From Ridgeia piscesae (Eukaryota; Annelida; Polychaeta; Sabellida; Siboglinidae), in NCBI GenBank assembly GCA_025642075.2, contig JAODUO010001065.1, forward strand, positions 207,501 to 271,500: a stretch of DNA of 64,000 bases, written 5' to 3'. Made by a program: the position numbers and the translations under genes. This document shows, piece after piece, positions 1 to 39,484 of this stretch (positions are counted from its first letter, which is position 1; every line of letters begins with the position of its first letter). Below the pieces are notes generated by a model, which saw only the letters and a list, made by a program, of their open reading frames with translations, was not told where the DNA came from and ran no database searches.

Positions 1-709
1 CACACAATTATATATTAAAGTAGGTCAGATGTGACCCAGGCTAGTTTCTGCCTATCTGGCAACTCTTTGCCCACACTCACTTCCTCTGTGTACAGCTACT
101 ACCCATTTGTATGAATCAGCGTTTTTCAGACAAAAGTCCAATTTCCACATGAAAGCCTTTATGACCAACACATTTCAGGCGTGACACACGGCTGTAAACT
201 AGCACTGCATGAGTCACGCATTGTAATAGAGCTCTGTCAGTCTATGATTCAGTGTGTGTCACAGTCCCAGGCTGTCTGATTCTGATTCTGAGGCTGTCAC
301 ACACAGCTCTCACATTGGCTGTTTTATGACATGATTCTGTCATCCATGAAACTTGTCACATTTTGTAAGTTTTGACTAAAATGATCACGAACAAGAACTG
401 TCTTCTGAGATTATTTAAAAAGCTAGCTCAGACTGTACTAAAACATGATAACTCAATATCCTACACATGATGCCACATTGTCATTACTCTACTGTATTAA
501 TAAATAACAACAACAATATTTTATTTAATTATAATTCACGGCAGTTTGTTTCTTTGATTTATTATGAAGTTTTCTACTCTACACTGCAATAACAATTAAG
601 CCAGTCTGCTGTTATTTCACAATGCTCTGTACTCTCTGTAGAGACATTGCGAAAGACCTACTAATTCCAAAATGAAAGTAGTCTACCCTCTGAGATAAAC
701 ATCAACACT
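1..709. other. No gene recognised
   Basis: AT-rich sequence with only short open frames. I see no coding exon, RNA gene or ordered repeat. It probably lies in the large intron of the BCR-like gene on the minus strand, or beyond that gene. Confidence 0.4.
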
Positions 710-809
710 GACCAGTCAGAATTTTATAATATGTGACATGGCAACTCTACGCAGTGGATGGCAAATAATATTTGCTGCCATGTCGCATATTATAAAATTC
801 TGACTGGTC
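710..809. repeat. MITE-like palindrome, 34-bp arms
   Basis: The left arm (710-743) and right arm (776-809) are reverse complements with a single mismatch, separated by a 32-bp spacer. The arms start GACCAGTCAGAATTTTATAA. This looks like a short non-autonomous DNA element or fold-back. No clear target-site duplication was identified. Confidence 0.75.
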
Positions 810-1110
810 GTATTATGTGGAACAACTGTGTGTATGTATACGTTCAAAATAAATGTCTTTATTATCTTATATTCTTGTATTATTCACGTTTCAGTTTCTT
901 TGGTTATGTGTTACCAGCTTCAAATTAAAACTAATTTTGTATGTTTTCATTATTACTACTTAGAAAACATTAGACATGTGTAATGCTGCATTGTGTGTTA
1001 CTGAATGATGTGTTACTGAATTATGTGTTAACTTGGTTGTTTTTTTCAATATCAGCATTTACAGGTAAATGTAGGAATGCAGATAATATACATTTGTTGT
1101 ACCGACTTGT

Positions 1111-1330
1111 ATGTATACTATAGTACTGCTGGTACTTCTGTATGGAGCAGAATGTTGGACAGTTAAAAAGAAGGAAGAACAAATTCTCGAGAAAACAGAT
1201 ATGCGAATGTTGAGAAGAATTAAAGGTCTAACCCTGAGAGATAAAGTAAAGAACATTCTGGAGATCAAGAATTTGGGTCACTGTCCCCACCTAGTGGGAA
1301 AAGCGAAGGAGAAATATGTATACTCTAGGC
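1111..1330 (+). pseudogene. LINE reverse-transcriptase C-terminal remnant, internally deleted
   Basis: The frame reads LLYGAECWTVKKKEEQILEK, then MLRRIKGLTLRDKVK. This is the familiar C-terminal end of animal RTE/Jockey-like non-LTR retrotransposon ORF2, where the YGAECW block and the LRRI.G...D.V block mark the region after the RT domain. The frame then jumps directly to NILEIKNLG. In the related copy at 25575-25960 those two blocks are about 230 bases apart, so this copy carries an internal deletion. It has no start, no RT catalytic core and no endonuclease, so it is dead. The downstream bases to 1395 stay open but are not recognisable. Confidence 0.75.
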
Positions 1331-1399
1331 TAGCACTGTCAATCGCCAATTGCGCCATTAGCCGCCATAGGTATTTGGCTATTTGGCAAAAATAAATTA

Positions 1400-2021
1400 A
1401 AACTCTTCGTCAAATTGGCGAAACGTTATTTCTGTCATTATTATTTATGTTATCAGCAGTACATTACTGCATTATTCAATGCTCGAGTCTGTTTAAATTG
1501 TCTAAACTGTTGTCTAAATTAAATACACATCCAACTGACCCAAATAACCAGTCAGCGTAATGTGACCTGCTTGGTAAACAATAGGTCGCTAATCCCTCCA
1601 TTTAGCCATGCTCACAGACAATAAGGGGAATTAATTCAATCAAGAATTGTGTTTACTAGACAATGGGGACCTGCTTAATTACAAGTTTGAGACAAGTACA
1701 ATGTTGTACCTGACAGGTTCCATATTATCACTCAGTATCAGCGCAGTCACATGGCATGGTCATTAATCAATGTGCCATCTCGTAACTATTCAATAAAATT
1801 TCAAAATATATTGTAATTCATGTATATTTGACAAGTCTCACAACCAGAAACATTAGATAGAAAGATGCATGTGAAAAACATGTTTTATCATGTATAGCCT
1901 GCGTCACCCAGGCCAGGATTACAGTTGATCACAGTTAACTAATTTGGTGAATTACTCTATTTAATTAGTCAATTACAATGAGCAGCCAAGTAATGTTTTA
2001 AGATAGAAAATAATTATATCA
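1400..2021. other. No gene recognised
   Basis: AT-rich sequence with no exon-like open frame and no ordered repeat that I can see. Confidence 0.4.
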
Positions 2022-3158
2022 GTTGCCAGTTACACATGTTTTGGTGGACACATGGATGTTAACTGTTAAGCCAGTTTACAAACTTTAAAATGTGTCTGAT
2101 GACCTGAAATGGACTACAAACACACATTTTTTGCTCCTTACCCTTCCACCACCTGTCCACCCATATTTCTACCCTTCCACAACAGTTTTTACCCGTCCAA
2201 ATGACGGGTGGACGGGTCTCTGCATAAAGCTATGTGTGACGATGACACAGAAAAACATCCGACTAAAACAAGACTAAACACCACAAAAGACCAGTAAACT
2301 ACATTGTTTCTTCAGACAGACGCCAACCACAGCTTCAAAGGTAGAGAGTATCCACACATATAGTATTGATATACAGAGATACTCACATCATCCACCTCTG
2401 AAGAAGTATCTGATGTCGACAAGTTTGTGGCCAGTTGCATACTCTGTCGTTTCTTCCATGTCAATGAATACTGCTCTGTTTCTTCAACTTAAATCAAACA
2501 TACAAATAATACACTGTCAGATATCATAAGACTCATGACTATTTATTTACACTGATTGTCCAAACAAAGAACATTCTTAATATCAACACTATATAAAACA
2601 TTTTGCTGACAATTGCTGTACTAGCCTACATCAGAGCCATGCCTGGTGGCTTACGTATACATGCTGTACATAACTTTCAAATTCAAAGGTATTATCTTTA
2701 GAAGTTAGAAGAGCTAATTTCATTATTACTCAAGAAAAAAGATAAGACATGGTCAGAAGGAAGAAACAAAGTTCTGTTGAAAATGAATGAAACTACTTGT
2801 GCTTATGGGGAAGACACTGACTACTGAGCTAACTGAAGCAGATACAGAGACCAAGTGCTGAAATAGTTAAACTAAGAAACTAATGGTTCAGTGTAGTACA
2901 TAGCTTTATGCAGAGACCCGTCCACCCATCCTTTGGACAGGTAAAAACCGCTGTGGACAGGTAGAAATATGGGTGGACGGGTAAAATAATGAAGGAGCCA
3001 AAAAGGTCTTCCAAAACCATAGATATTGTCAGTTATGCATGAGTGTAAATGTTGTCACATGTGTATTTATAGTCCATCTGAGGTCATCAAACACATTTGA
3101 GGTTTGTAAACTGGCTTAACAGTTATCATCCATGCATCCACCAAAACGTGTGACTGGC
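2022..3158. mobile_element. Fold-back element with ~230-bp inverted arms
   Basis: The segment at about 2028-2238 recurs in reverse complement at about 2896-3158. Shared landmarks include GTTTTGGTGGA, AACTGTTAAGCCAGTTTACA, a run of CCGTCCACCC-type motifs, and TCTCTGCATAAAGCTATG at the inner ends. The arms differ by scattered substitutions, and the right arm has an extra ~60 bases. The ~650-base interior has no recognisable coding sequence. The structure suits a fold-back transposon, or two copies of one MITE inserted in opposite orientation. Confidence 0.7.
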
Positions 3159-3239
3159 AATAATTTGGTTCTGCGTAAAGCCCTGGACTGTAGTATTAGT
3201 AGCAATCAAAGATGAAGGCCAAATGGTTATGAATAGATT

Positions 3240-5885
3240 TTGGAATGGCAGACGTCTTAACAACTGGGAGTGGTGGAGACTGGCAGACTTGTGTGAATAA
3301 CACAATGTGGGGAGTGACCAATGTGTGTGAACAACAGAGACTGAGCAACATACAGACCTGTGTGAACAACAAAAAGTTAGAACTGCAAACGTGTGAACAA
3401 TGTGACAGATCTGTGTGAACAACCAAGGGTGAGGGAGACTGACAGATATGTGTGAACAACCAAGGGTGGGGGTGACTGACAGATCTGTGTGAACAACCAA
3501 GGGTGGGGGTGACTGACAGATCTGTGTGGCCAACCAAGGGTGAGGGAGACTGACAGATCTGTGTGAACAACCAAGGGTGAGGGAAACTGACAGATCTGTG
3601 TGAACAACCAAGGGTGAGGGAGACTGACAGATCTGTGTGACCAACCAAGGGTGAGGGAGACTGACAGATCTGTGTGAACAACCAAGGGTGAGGGAGACTG
3701 ACAGATCTGTGTGAACAACCAAGGGTGAGGGAGACTGACAGATATGTGTGGACAACCAAGGGTGGGGGAGACTGACAGATCTGTGTGGCCAACCAAGGGT
3801 GAGGGAGACTGACAGATCTGTGTGAACAACCAAGGGTGGGGGAGACTGACAGATCTGTGTGGCCAACCAAGGGTGAGGGAGACTGACAGATCTGTGTGAA
3901 CAACCAAGGGTGAGGGAACTGACAGATCTGTGTGAACAACCAAGGGTGAGGGAGACTGACAGATCTGTGTGAACAACCAAGGGTGAGGGAGACTGACAGA
4001 TCTGTGTGAACAACCAAGGGTGAGGGAGACTGACAGATCTGTGTGAACAACCAAGGGTGAGGGAGACTGACAGATCTGTGTGAACAACCAAGGGTGGGGG
4101 TGACTGACAGATCTGTGTGAACAACCAAGGATGGGGGTGACTGACAGATCTGTGTGAACAACCAAGGGTGAGGGTGACTGACAGATCTGTGTGAACAACC
4201 AAGGGTGAGGGTGACTGACAGATCTGTGTGAACAACCAAGGGTGAGGGAGACTGACAGATCTGTGTGAACAACCAAGGGTGAGGGAGACTGACAGATCTG
4301 TGTGAACAACCAAGGGTGAGGGTGACTGACAGATCTGTGTGAACAACCAAGGGTGAGGGTGACTGACAGATCTGTGTGAACAACCAAGGGTGAGGGTGAC
4401 TGACAGATCTATGTGGACAACCAAGGGTGAGGGTGACTGACAGATCTGTGTGAACAACCAAGGGTGAGGGTGACTGACAGATCTGTGTGAACAACCAAGG
4501 GTGAGGGTGACTGACAGATCTGTGTGAACAACCAAGGGTGAGGGATGACTGACAGATCTGTGTGAACAACCAAGGGTGAGGGTGACTGACAGATCTGTGT
4601 GAACAACCAAGGGTGAGGGAGACTGACAGATCTGTGTGAACAACCAAGGGTGAGGGAGACTGACAGATCTGTGTGAACAACCAAGGGTGATGGTGACTGA
4701 CAGATCTGTGTGAACAACCAAGGGTGAGGGAGACTGACAGATCTGTGTGAACAACCAAGGGTGAGGGAGACTGACAGATCTGTGTGAACAACCAAGGGTG
4801 AGGGTGACTGACAGATCTGTGTGAACAACCAAGGGTGAGGGAGACTGACAGATCTGTGTGAACAACCAAGGGTGAGGGAGACTGACAGATCTGTGTGAAC
4901 AACCAAGGGTGAGGGTGACTGACAGATCTGTGTGAACAACCAAGGGTGAGGGTGACTGACAGATCTGTGTGAACAACCAAGGGTGAGGGAGACTGACAGA
5001 TCTGTGTGAACAACCAAGGGTGAGGGAGACTGACAGATCTGTGTGAACAACCAAGGGTGAGGAGACTGACAGATCTGTGTGAACAACCAAGGGTGAGGGA
5101 GACTGACAGATCTGTGTGAACAACCAAGGGTGAGGGAGACTGACAGATCTGTGTGAACAACCAAGGGTGAGGGAGACTGACAGATCTGTGTGAACAACCA
5201 AGGGTGAGGGAGACTGACAGATCTATGTGGACAACCAAGGGTGAGGGTGACTGACAGATCTGTGTGAACAACCAAGGGTGAGGGAGACTGACAGATCTAT
5301 GTGGACAACCAAGGGTGAGGGTGACTGACAGATCTGTGTGAACAACCAAGGGTGAGGGAGACTGACAGATCTGTGTGAACAACCAAGGGTGAGGGAGACT
5401 GACAGATCTGTGTGAACAACCAAGGGTGAGGTGACTGACAGATCTGTGTGAACAACCAAGGGTGAGGGAGACTGACAGATCTGTGTGAACAACCAAGGGT
5501 GAGGGAGACTGACAGATCTGTGTGAACAACCAAGGGTGAGGGAGACTGACAGATCTGTGTGAACAACCAAGGGTGAGGGAGACTGACAGATCTGTGTGAA
5601 CAACCAAGGGTGATGGTGACTGACAGATCTGTGTGAACAACCAAGGGTGAGGGAGACTGATAGATCTGTGTGAACAACCAAGGTTGAGGGAGACTGACAG
5701 ATCTGTGTAAACAACCAAGGGAGAGGGTGACTGACAGATCTGTGTGAACAACCAAGGGAGAGGGTGACTGACAGATCTGTGTGAACAACCAAGGGTGAGG
5801 GACACTGACAGATCTGTGTGAACAACCAAGGGTGAGGGAGACTGACAGATCTGTGTGAAAAACCAAGGATGGGGCGACTGACAGA
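3240..5885. repeat. 37-bp minisatellite, ~67 copies
   Basis: Tandem units of 37 bp, plus-strand core GACAGATCTGTGTGAACAAC followed by CAAGGGTGAGGGAGACT. Regular units run from about 3400 to 5880; decayed units extend to about 3240. Because 37 is not a multiple of three and the unit lacks minus-strand stops, all three minus frames stay open for hundreds of codons; these are artefacts, not genes. Read on the minus strand (the sense of the BCR-like gene), each unit contains a pyrimidine-rich stretch ending in TTGTTCACACAG, which resembles a 3' splice site. Confidence 0.95.
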
Positions 5886-6467
5886 GGATGAAGATAAGAG
5901 CAGAAAACACAAGGCCATTATTCCTGATCCAACAAGGGACTAAAGGTTCCGGGGGATCAGTCATAGTGAATTTAAAGTGGTCTGAGATCATTAAATCCCA
6001 CGAAGACCAGAAGCTAATACAAATCACTAACTAAACCGTGTTAGTGCTGCTAGATTTGTTGTTTTATGTTCCACTTAAAAAAATACATGTCACAAATAAT
6101 TCATTATATTTATATTATTAGCGCTAATATAATTATAGTATCTGACATAGAGCTGACAACCAACAGCATTCGGATGTTACTGTTAGTCATGTTACTTAGC
6201 ACATTAACAGTTTAATAACACATGTATCATGTATCTTATTACATATTAATGTCAGAGGTAACTACAGGTGGCCACAGCCCAGTGTTTCATTTTACATCAA
6301 TAAATGTAATCAGTATTATAACTTAATAATGACTAAACCAACAAATCAATAATGACAAGGGTCAAGGGATAACTTGATGTAGTTCTTGGACGTGACTTTT
6401 GTTACAAAATTTACAATTTGAAAACATCCAGCTTATAACATGCACTTAGCCAGTGTGAGATCCTTAC
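5886..6467 (-). other. Intron 1 (5' part) of the BCR-like gene
   Basis: Downstream (minus sense) of the splice donor at 6467. AT-rich, with no further exon recognised. The remaining BCR-like exons are expected at lower coordinates or outside the window; I could not find any. Confidence 0.5.
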
Positions 6468-7356
6468 CTGTTGGTGACAATGACGTATCAAGTTTACTTG
6501 GTGAATACATTCCACTACTTGTACTACTAGTCCGATCAGTTAAACACTTGGCAGCCATGTCGGCACGTTTCTTCTCCAGGACACTTGTGTTTGCATATAC
6601 TGGGGCATGACTTGTAGCCATGGACTGATGTTTCATTAGCAGTACATTGTAATACACAGGTTCCTCGTCTGAACTCTCTGCACTTTCATCGACTTCACCT
6701 TTTACAACAGCAAACGGTTCATCGTAAATCCTCTCTTCTGCGTAAGCTTGTGGAGGTGGGCACACAACTGGAGAATCAAGTGCATTAGACCTGACAGTGT
6801 CTCGGTCTCTCTGTAACATCACGTCTGGGGAAGATCCGATTCCCGAGGGCGAGTCTGTGTCGCTGCTGGTTACGTGTGAAATGTCTGAAAACGCTGAAAA
6901 GCGTACTTGTTTCAGTTCTTCACTGTCTTCCACCGTCCACTTGGGACTGAGATTTGTCGATGACAATCTTGTGTACTTCACGTCTACATCTGTGACTGCG
7001 TCAATGTCCGTTTCCTCGACTTTGTCTTTGGCTGCGTCCCTCTCTACGGCTGAGCCTATGGGGCTGCCAGTGCCAGTGGGTGTGTACATGGCTGCAGGTG
7101 CTGGGCTCTCCGGCAACGAATCTAATCCATATTTGCTCTGAAGTGCAATGGTAAGATATTCTGAAACGAACTCTTGCTGAGCTAATTCTTCCTGTAGGAA
7201 TTCTATGCGAGCTTTGCAATCGAGCAGCGTCGACTCGAACTTGTCCCGAGCACTAACTCCTGGCTCGCTCGTGAAACAATCCAACTCGAGCGGCGGTTCT
7301 TCCGTGAAACGCTCCCCCCAGGCGCGTTTAAAGTCACCGAACTCGAAGCCATCCAT
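6468..7356 (-). CDS. BCR: BCR-like Rho regulator, first coding exon (partial gene)
   Basis: 296 codons plus one base, read from ATG at 7356 to a strong donor, CCAACAG|GTAAGG, at 6468/6467. Residues 9-75 read FKRAWGERF, EPPLELDCF, then LLDCKARIEFLQEELAQQEF and YLTIAL. In spacing and key residues (F..AW...F, EPP.EL, CKA.I..L..E, Y-L) this matches the N-terminal coiled-coil oligomerisation domain of vertebrate BCR. The rest is Ser/Pro-rich and acidic. Near residue 235 is EEPVYYNVLL, a pYXN-type GRB2 SH2 site placed like the YVNV site of BCR; a second, VYANTS, follows. In BCR the DH-PH, C2 and RhoGAP domains follow in later exons, which I do not see here. The upstream in-frame bases to 7440 are probably 5'UTR. 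Assignment is by recall; another coiled-coil scaffold is possible. Confidence 0.7.
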
Positions 7357-7795
7357 GACGACGGCTATTCCGTACGGTTCTAACAAACACGTTAATAGTA
7401 TCGCATTACACACTTCATGGCCACTGCACACAAAAAACAAATTCCACAGTCAGAAACAGGATGCTACTCCGTGGCCTCATTTAGCCGCGCCATCTACCTG
7501 ATACAAGTGAAAATGATGATGTACAGTGTTGCCCTCTTTTGGATAAATCAACATTCATTTCCCCGTCATCTAAGGGTTAACAGTTGCGTAGATTGTTGTT
7601 GTTTTTGTGTGCATTATATCTTGGAGTTTGGCAAAATGTGTGCATTTAGACCTGTTGAATGCGAATTAGATTTTTGATAAAACAGTTTCACAATTCTTAT
7701 CAATCAAGCGCATGGTGGTATATGTGACTCGCTTTCTTTTTGTGAAAGCGCGATAGAGCGTCTGTCCAAGTATAGACATATAATAATTATACATA

Positions 7796-7796
<1 letters not shown>

Positions 7797-7826
<30 letters not shown>

Positions 7827-7991
7827 TGTATGTATGTATGTATGTATGTATGTATGTATGTATGTATGTATGTATGTATGTATGTATGTAGTATGTGTAT
7901 GTGTATGTGTATGTGTATGTATATGTATATGTATATGATATGTATATGTATATGTATATGTATAGTATATGTATATGTATATGTATATGTG

Positions 7992-8057
<66 letters not shown>

Positions 8058-8163
8058 CATACATACATACATACATACATACATACATACATACATACAT
8101 ACATACATACATACATACATACATACATACATACATACATACATACATACATACATACATACG
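7797..8163. repeat. Compound microsatellite forming a large inverted repeat
   Basis: (TATG)n at 7797-7890, then (GTGTAT)/(GTATAT) variants, then (TA)n at about 7998-8052, then (CATA)n at about 8053-8162. The flanking TATG and CATA tracts are reverse complements, so the whole block could fold as one long hairpin or cruciform. Open frames here are artefacts. Confidence 0.95.
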
Positions 8164-8901
8164 TAATTATATATGTTGCAGTGCATTTGTCAGTGGAGAG
8201 TAGACTGGTTGCTTTTCGTGTCTCGACTACAGGCAATATGGTTTCTGCAAACGAAATATCCAGCTGTGGCATATCTGTATTTCTGATTTCAGACAAGATG
8301 TAATATAAATCATATATATTACATAAAATCATGTAGAGCTGATATAAATATCGTTTGACAAATATATGTTCCAAAATAAGTTCATGTCCGGGTCCAAGGA
8401 GGCCAATTAAATGTCCTCCTAGTTAACACACAATCGCACATACACACATAGCGTACGGATGTAACGTTTTGCAACTGTTACATCGACAAAGCTAAATTAA
8501 AGATAGTCACACATTGTAAACTGTTGTATATAGGCCTATACCGGCTATATGGGACCGTAGATATTTATAAGCATATTACAGTATATACATAAAACACCAT
8601 ATTATGTAATGCAAAAATGGTCGTGGGTGTGGACATCATCACATGCATGCCAGAGATGAATAATCAGCAAAGAAAAAAACAATATCAGGCAAAAATGGGT
8701 AAGGTCAAAAATTACCTTTGGCGGCTGGACTAAAATTTTATAGTCCGGCGTAGGGCCGGCATCTCCAAACGGTAACCTGTACCTGGAACCCGAGTAACCG
8801 AGGCAATTTTGCTTTTGTTTAGGATTTTGTAATATTTAAAAGATAACCTCACGTTATATGCATGCACTATAAAACAGCGAATACATAGATAGACTGCAAT
8901 T
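8164..8901. other. Intergenic region upstream of HIRA; likely contains its promoter
   Basis: Lies between the cruciform microsatellite and the HIRA start codon. No coding exon seen. It holds a near-palindrome around 8731-8752 and GC-richer sequence at 8690-8820. Promoter function is inferred only from position. Confidence 0.35.
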
Positions 8902-37447
<28,546 letters not shown>

Positions 37448-37657
37448 CCACACCACACTGGACCCATACACACACTACCGGACTGAACTGTGTGGAACTG
37501 GACTGTCACGTGATCCATCACATGACAGTGAAGTTATAACTGTATGACCCCACTGTGGGTCAGAGAAGCCTGGTCTAGATGCTTCTTGTTAATTATCAGT
37601 GTTGTTATTGTACAAGATATTTAGGCTACCAATGTATATATTGTATTTGTGCCAACG

Positions 37658-37663
37658 AATAAA
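37658..37663 (+). terminator. HIRA polyadenylation signal
   Basis: AATAAA about 210 bases after the HIRA stop codon, giving a short 3'UTR. Confidence 0.75.
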
Positions 37664-39348
37664 TGCATTCAGGCTGCATGAAGATGATTTACCCAAAATT
37701 CGCTGGTGGTGTTGGTTTTTGTGAATAGCAACTGTTTATAACGTGAAATAAGTCTTTGCACCTACTTTCATTCATTTGTCACCTGGAGACTGGGTGTGAA
37801 GTCACAGGATTGTCAGGTTGGTTTTGGGCTGTGAGATATATCATAACCTATTCTGAAAATATATTTGACGGGAAATGGTCAACTACTCAAAATGTTGTTT
37901 TTAAATTCAGTGCTTTCAGTCAAACTGAATATTCAAATTATCTAGTCTGTAAATATATTTTACTGAAAATGGTCCACAACTGACACATAATTGAAGGGTG
38001 TCTAGGGACTGAATCACAAACCAGAATAACACTCCAGTCGTTGCACGTGTCTGTTCAGACTGCAACAACTGAACATAACTGCTGTGGATTTTAAGACTTC
38101 CTAATTTATTAGAGTCGTAGTACTGAAAAAGAAAGCGACTTAAGAACATTCTTTTGTAAAACTAACCGCATGCTGTGAGCAAATGAAACAACAGATTGTA
38201 CAATGTTCAAACACTCAAATCCAACCAGGTACTCACGGCACCAGTCAAACAGATCTGATACCTCAGTATGTTTTATTATTGTAAAATATTGATTTGAGCA
38301 CCCATCTAGCACTCCAACGTGTGTCTACTTGCAATTTAGCCGTGCAGTAATGCTTATGAGATGTAATGCTTAGGTACATCTGTCATATTATTGTTGACAA
38401 TGCGGGCTGGGTCTGGATTCTACACAACATCACAATTAAATGTAGGCCATCCGCCACCTGCTGATCCTTCCTGTGCTACTTCATAACCACAGTCAGTTCT
38501 CCCGCCACTGAAACAAACTCAGAAGCCTACCAAAGTGACTGGTGGCTTAATTAATATTCTTAAATAATTATGCCTTTGCCTAAGGATTCAAGATTTCCCA
38601 ATATGACATTACACACAAGCAAAGGCATTTAGCAGGCCAACACACCCTACATCTCATAAGTGAGGAAGGCTGCTCTAACTTTATTCTTTAACTTCCAAAA
38701 ATGAATAGACTTAAAGAAAAATATCAACATATAAAACAACATACTGTAACAATTAAGGCACTTTATTGTGTTATGTTCAACTGTTAATTACTAACAGTTA
38801 GTATAAAACTAATAAAAAATAGTAATAATGATGCTAATAATATGACCATAATATATTGATTTACAATTATGGGTTGCATAAGTTGTAATATAAGAACAAT
38901 GGCGCCCCGATTACCATTGAACACAAACATCCAAGTAAACCCGTGTACAATAATAACTATATTTTATGGCCGAATAAAATTATCCTGATTTCGTAGCGTC
39001 AAGTCTCGCAGCATTGGTAACCTAGGCTAGGGGACGGGAGCGATAATAGAAGCCAACCGGAAATTAAACGTCTCGGTGACAGCCGTTTTTGTCTTCTTGC
39101 GAAGCTTCCGTGGAGATATTTCTTGCACAATTGCATGCAACATCGTTTTACAAGAATATTGCATAGTACACGCCTTGGGAGCATCGTCAACTGTCCCTTG
39201 CAAAAGTGAAATTGCAGCAGTTTGGCAACGCGCATTTTTATTAATACGTCTACATACTACACGTGTCACTCACATATTCAGGTTTCGGTTTTCACTGCAC
39301 ATCAGTCACTTCCGACCCTAGGGATACCCAATCTTCTAATCTTCCAAC
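37664..39348. other. HIRA-TBL2 intergenic region
   Basis: AT-rich, with no exon recognised. A GGTCTGGATTCTACACAA fragment near 38409 resembles the terminal repeat of the MITE at 9071. The last ~300 bases (39040-39348) are GC-richer and probably hold the TBL2 promoter and 5'UTR, judged only by position. Confidence 0.45.
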
Positions 39349-39484
39349 ATGCCGACAGAAGAAAAAGCATCACTGCCATTTTTGGTCGTGTCCGCAGCGG
39401 TGGGTGCCGTGGTTCTGTTGGTTGTTCTCTTGTACAACTTGTTCTCTGGGAAACAAGATTTGCAGGATGACTCAAATCAAAAAA
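39349..39484 (+). CDS. TBL2: TBL2 exon 1 (start, membrane anchor)
   Basis: ATG at 39349; MPTEEKASLPFLVVSAAVGA followed by more hydrophobic residues to YNLFSGKQ. Donor GTGAGT, phase 1. Confidence 0.93.

Noticed and set aside
3126..6027. Minus-strand open frames of 231-943 codons
   Set aside because: They are translations of the 37-bp minisatellite in three frames, with the same peptide periodicity and no stop in the unit. Not genes.
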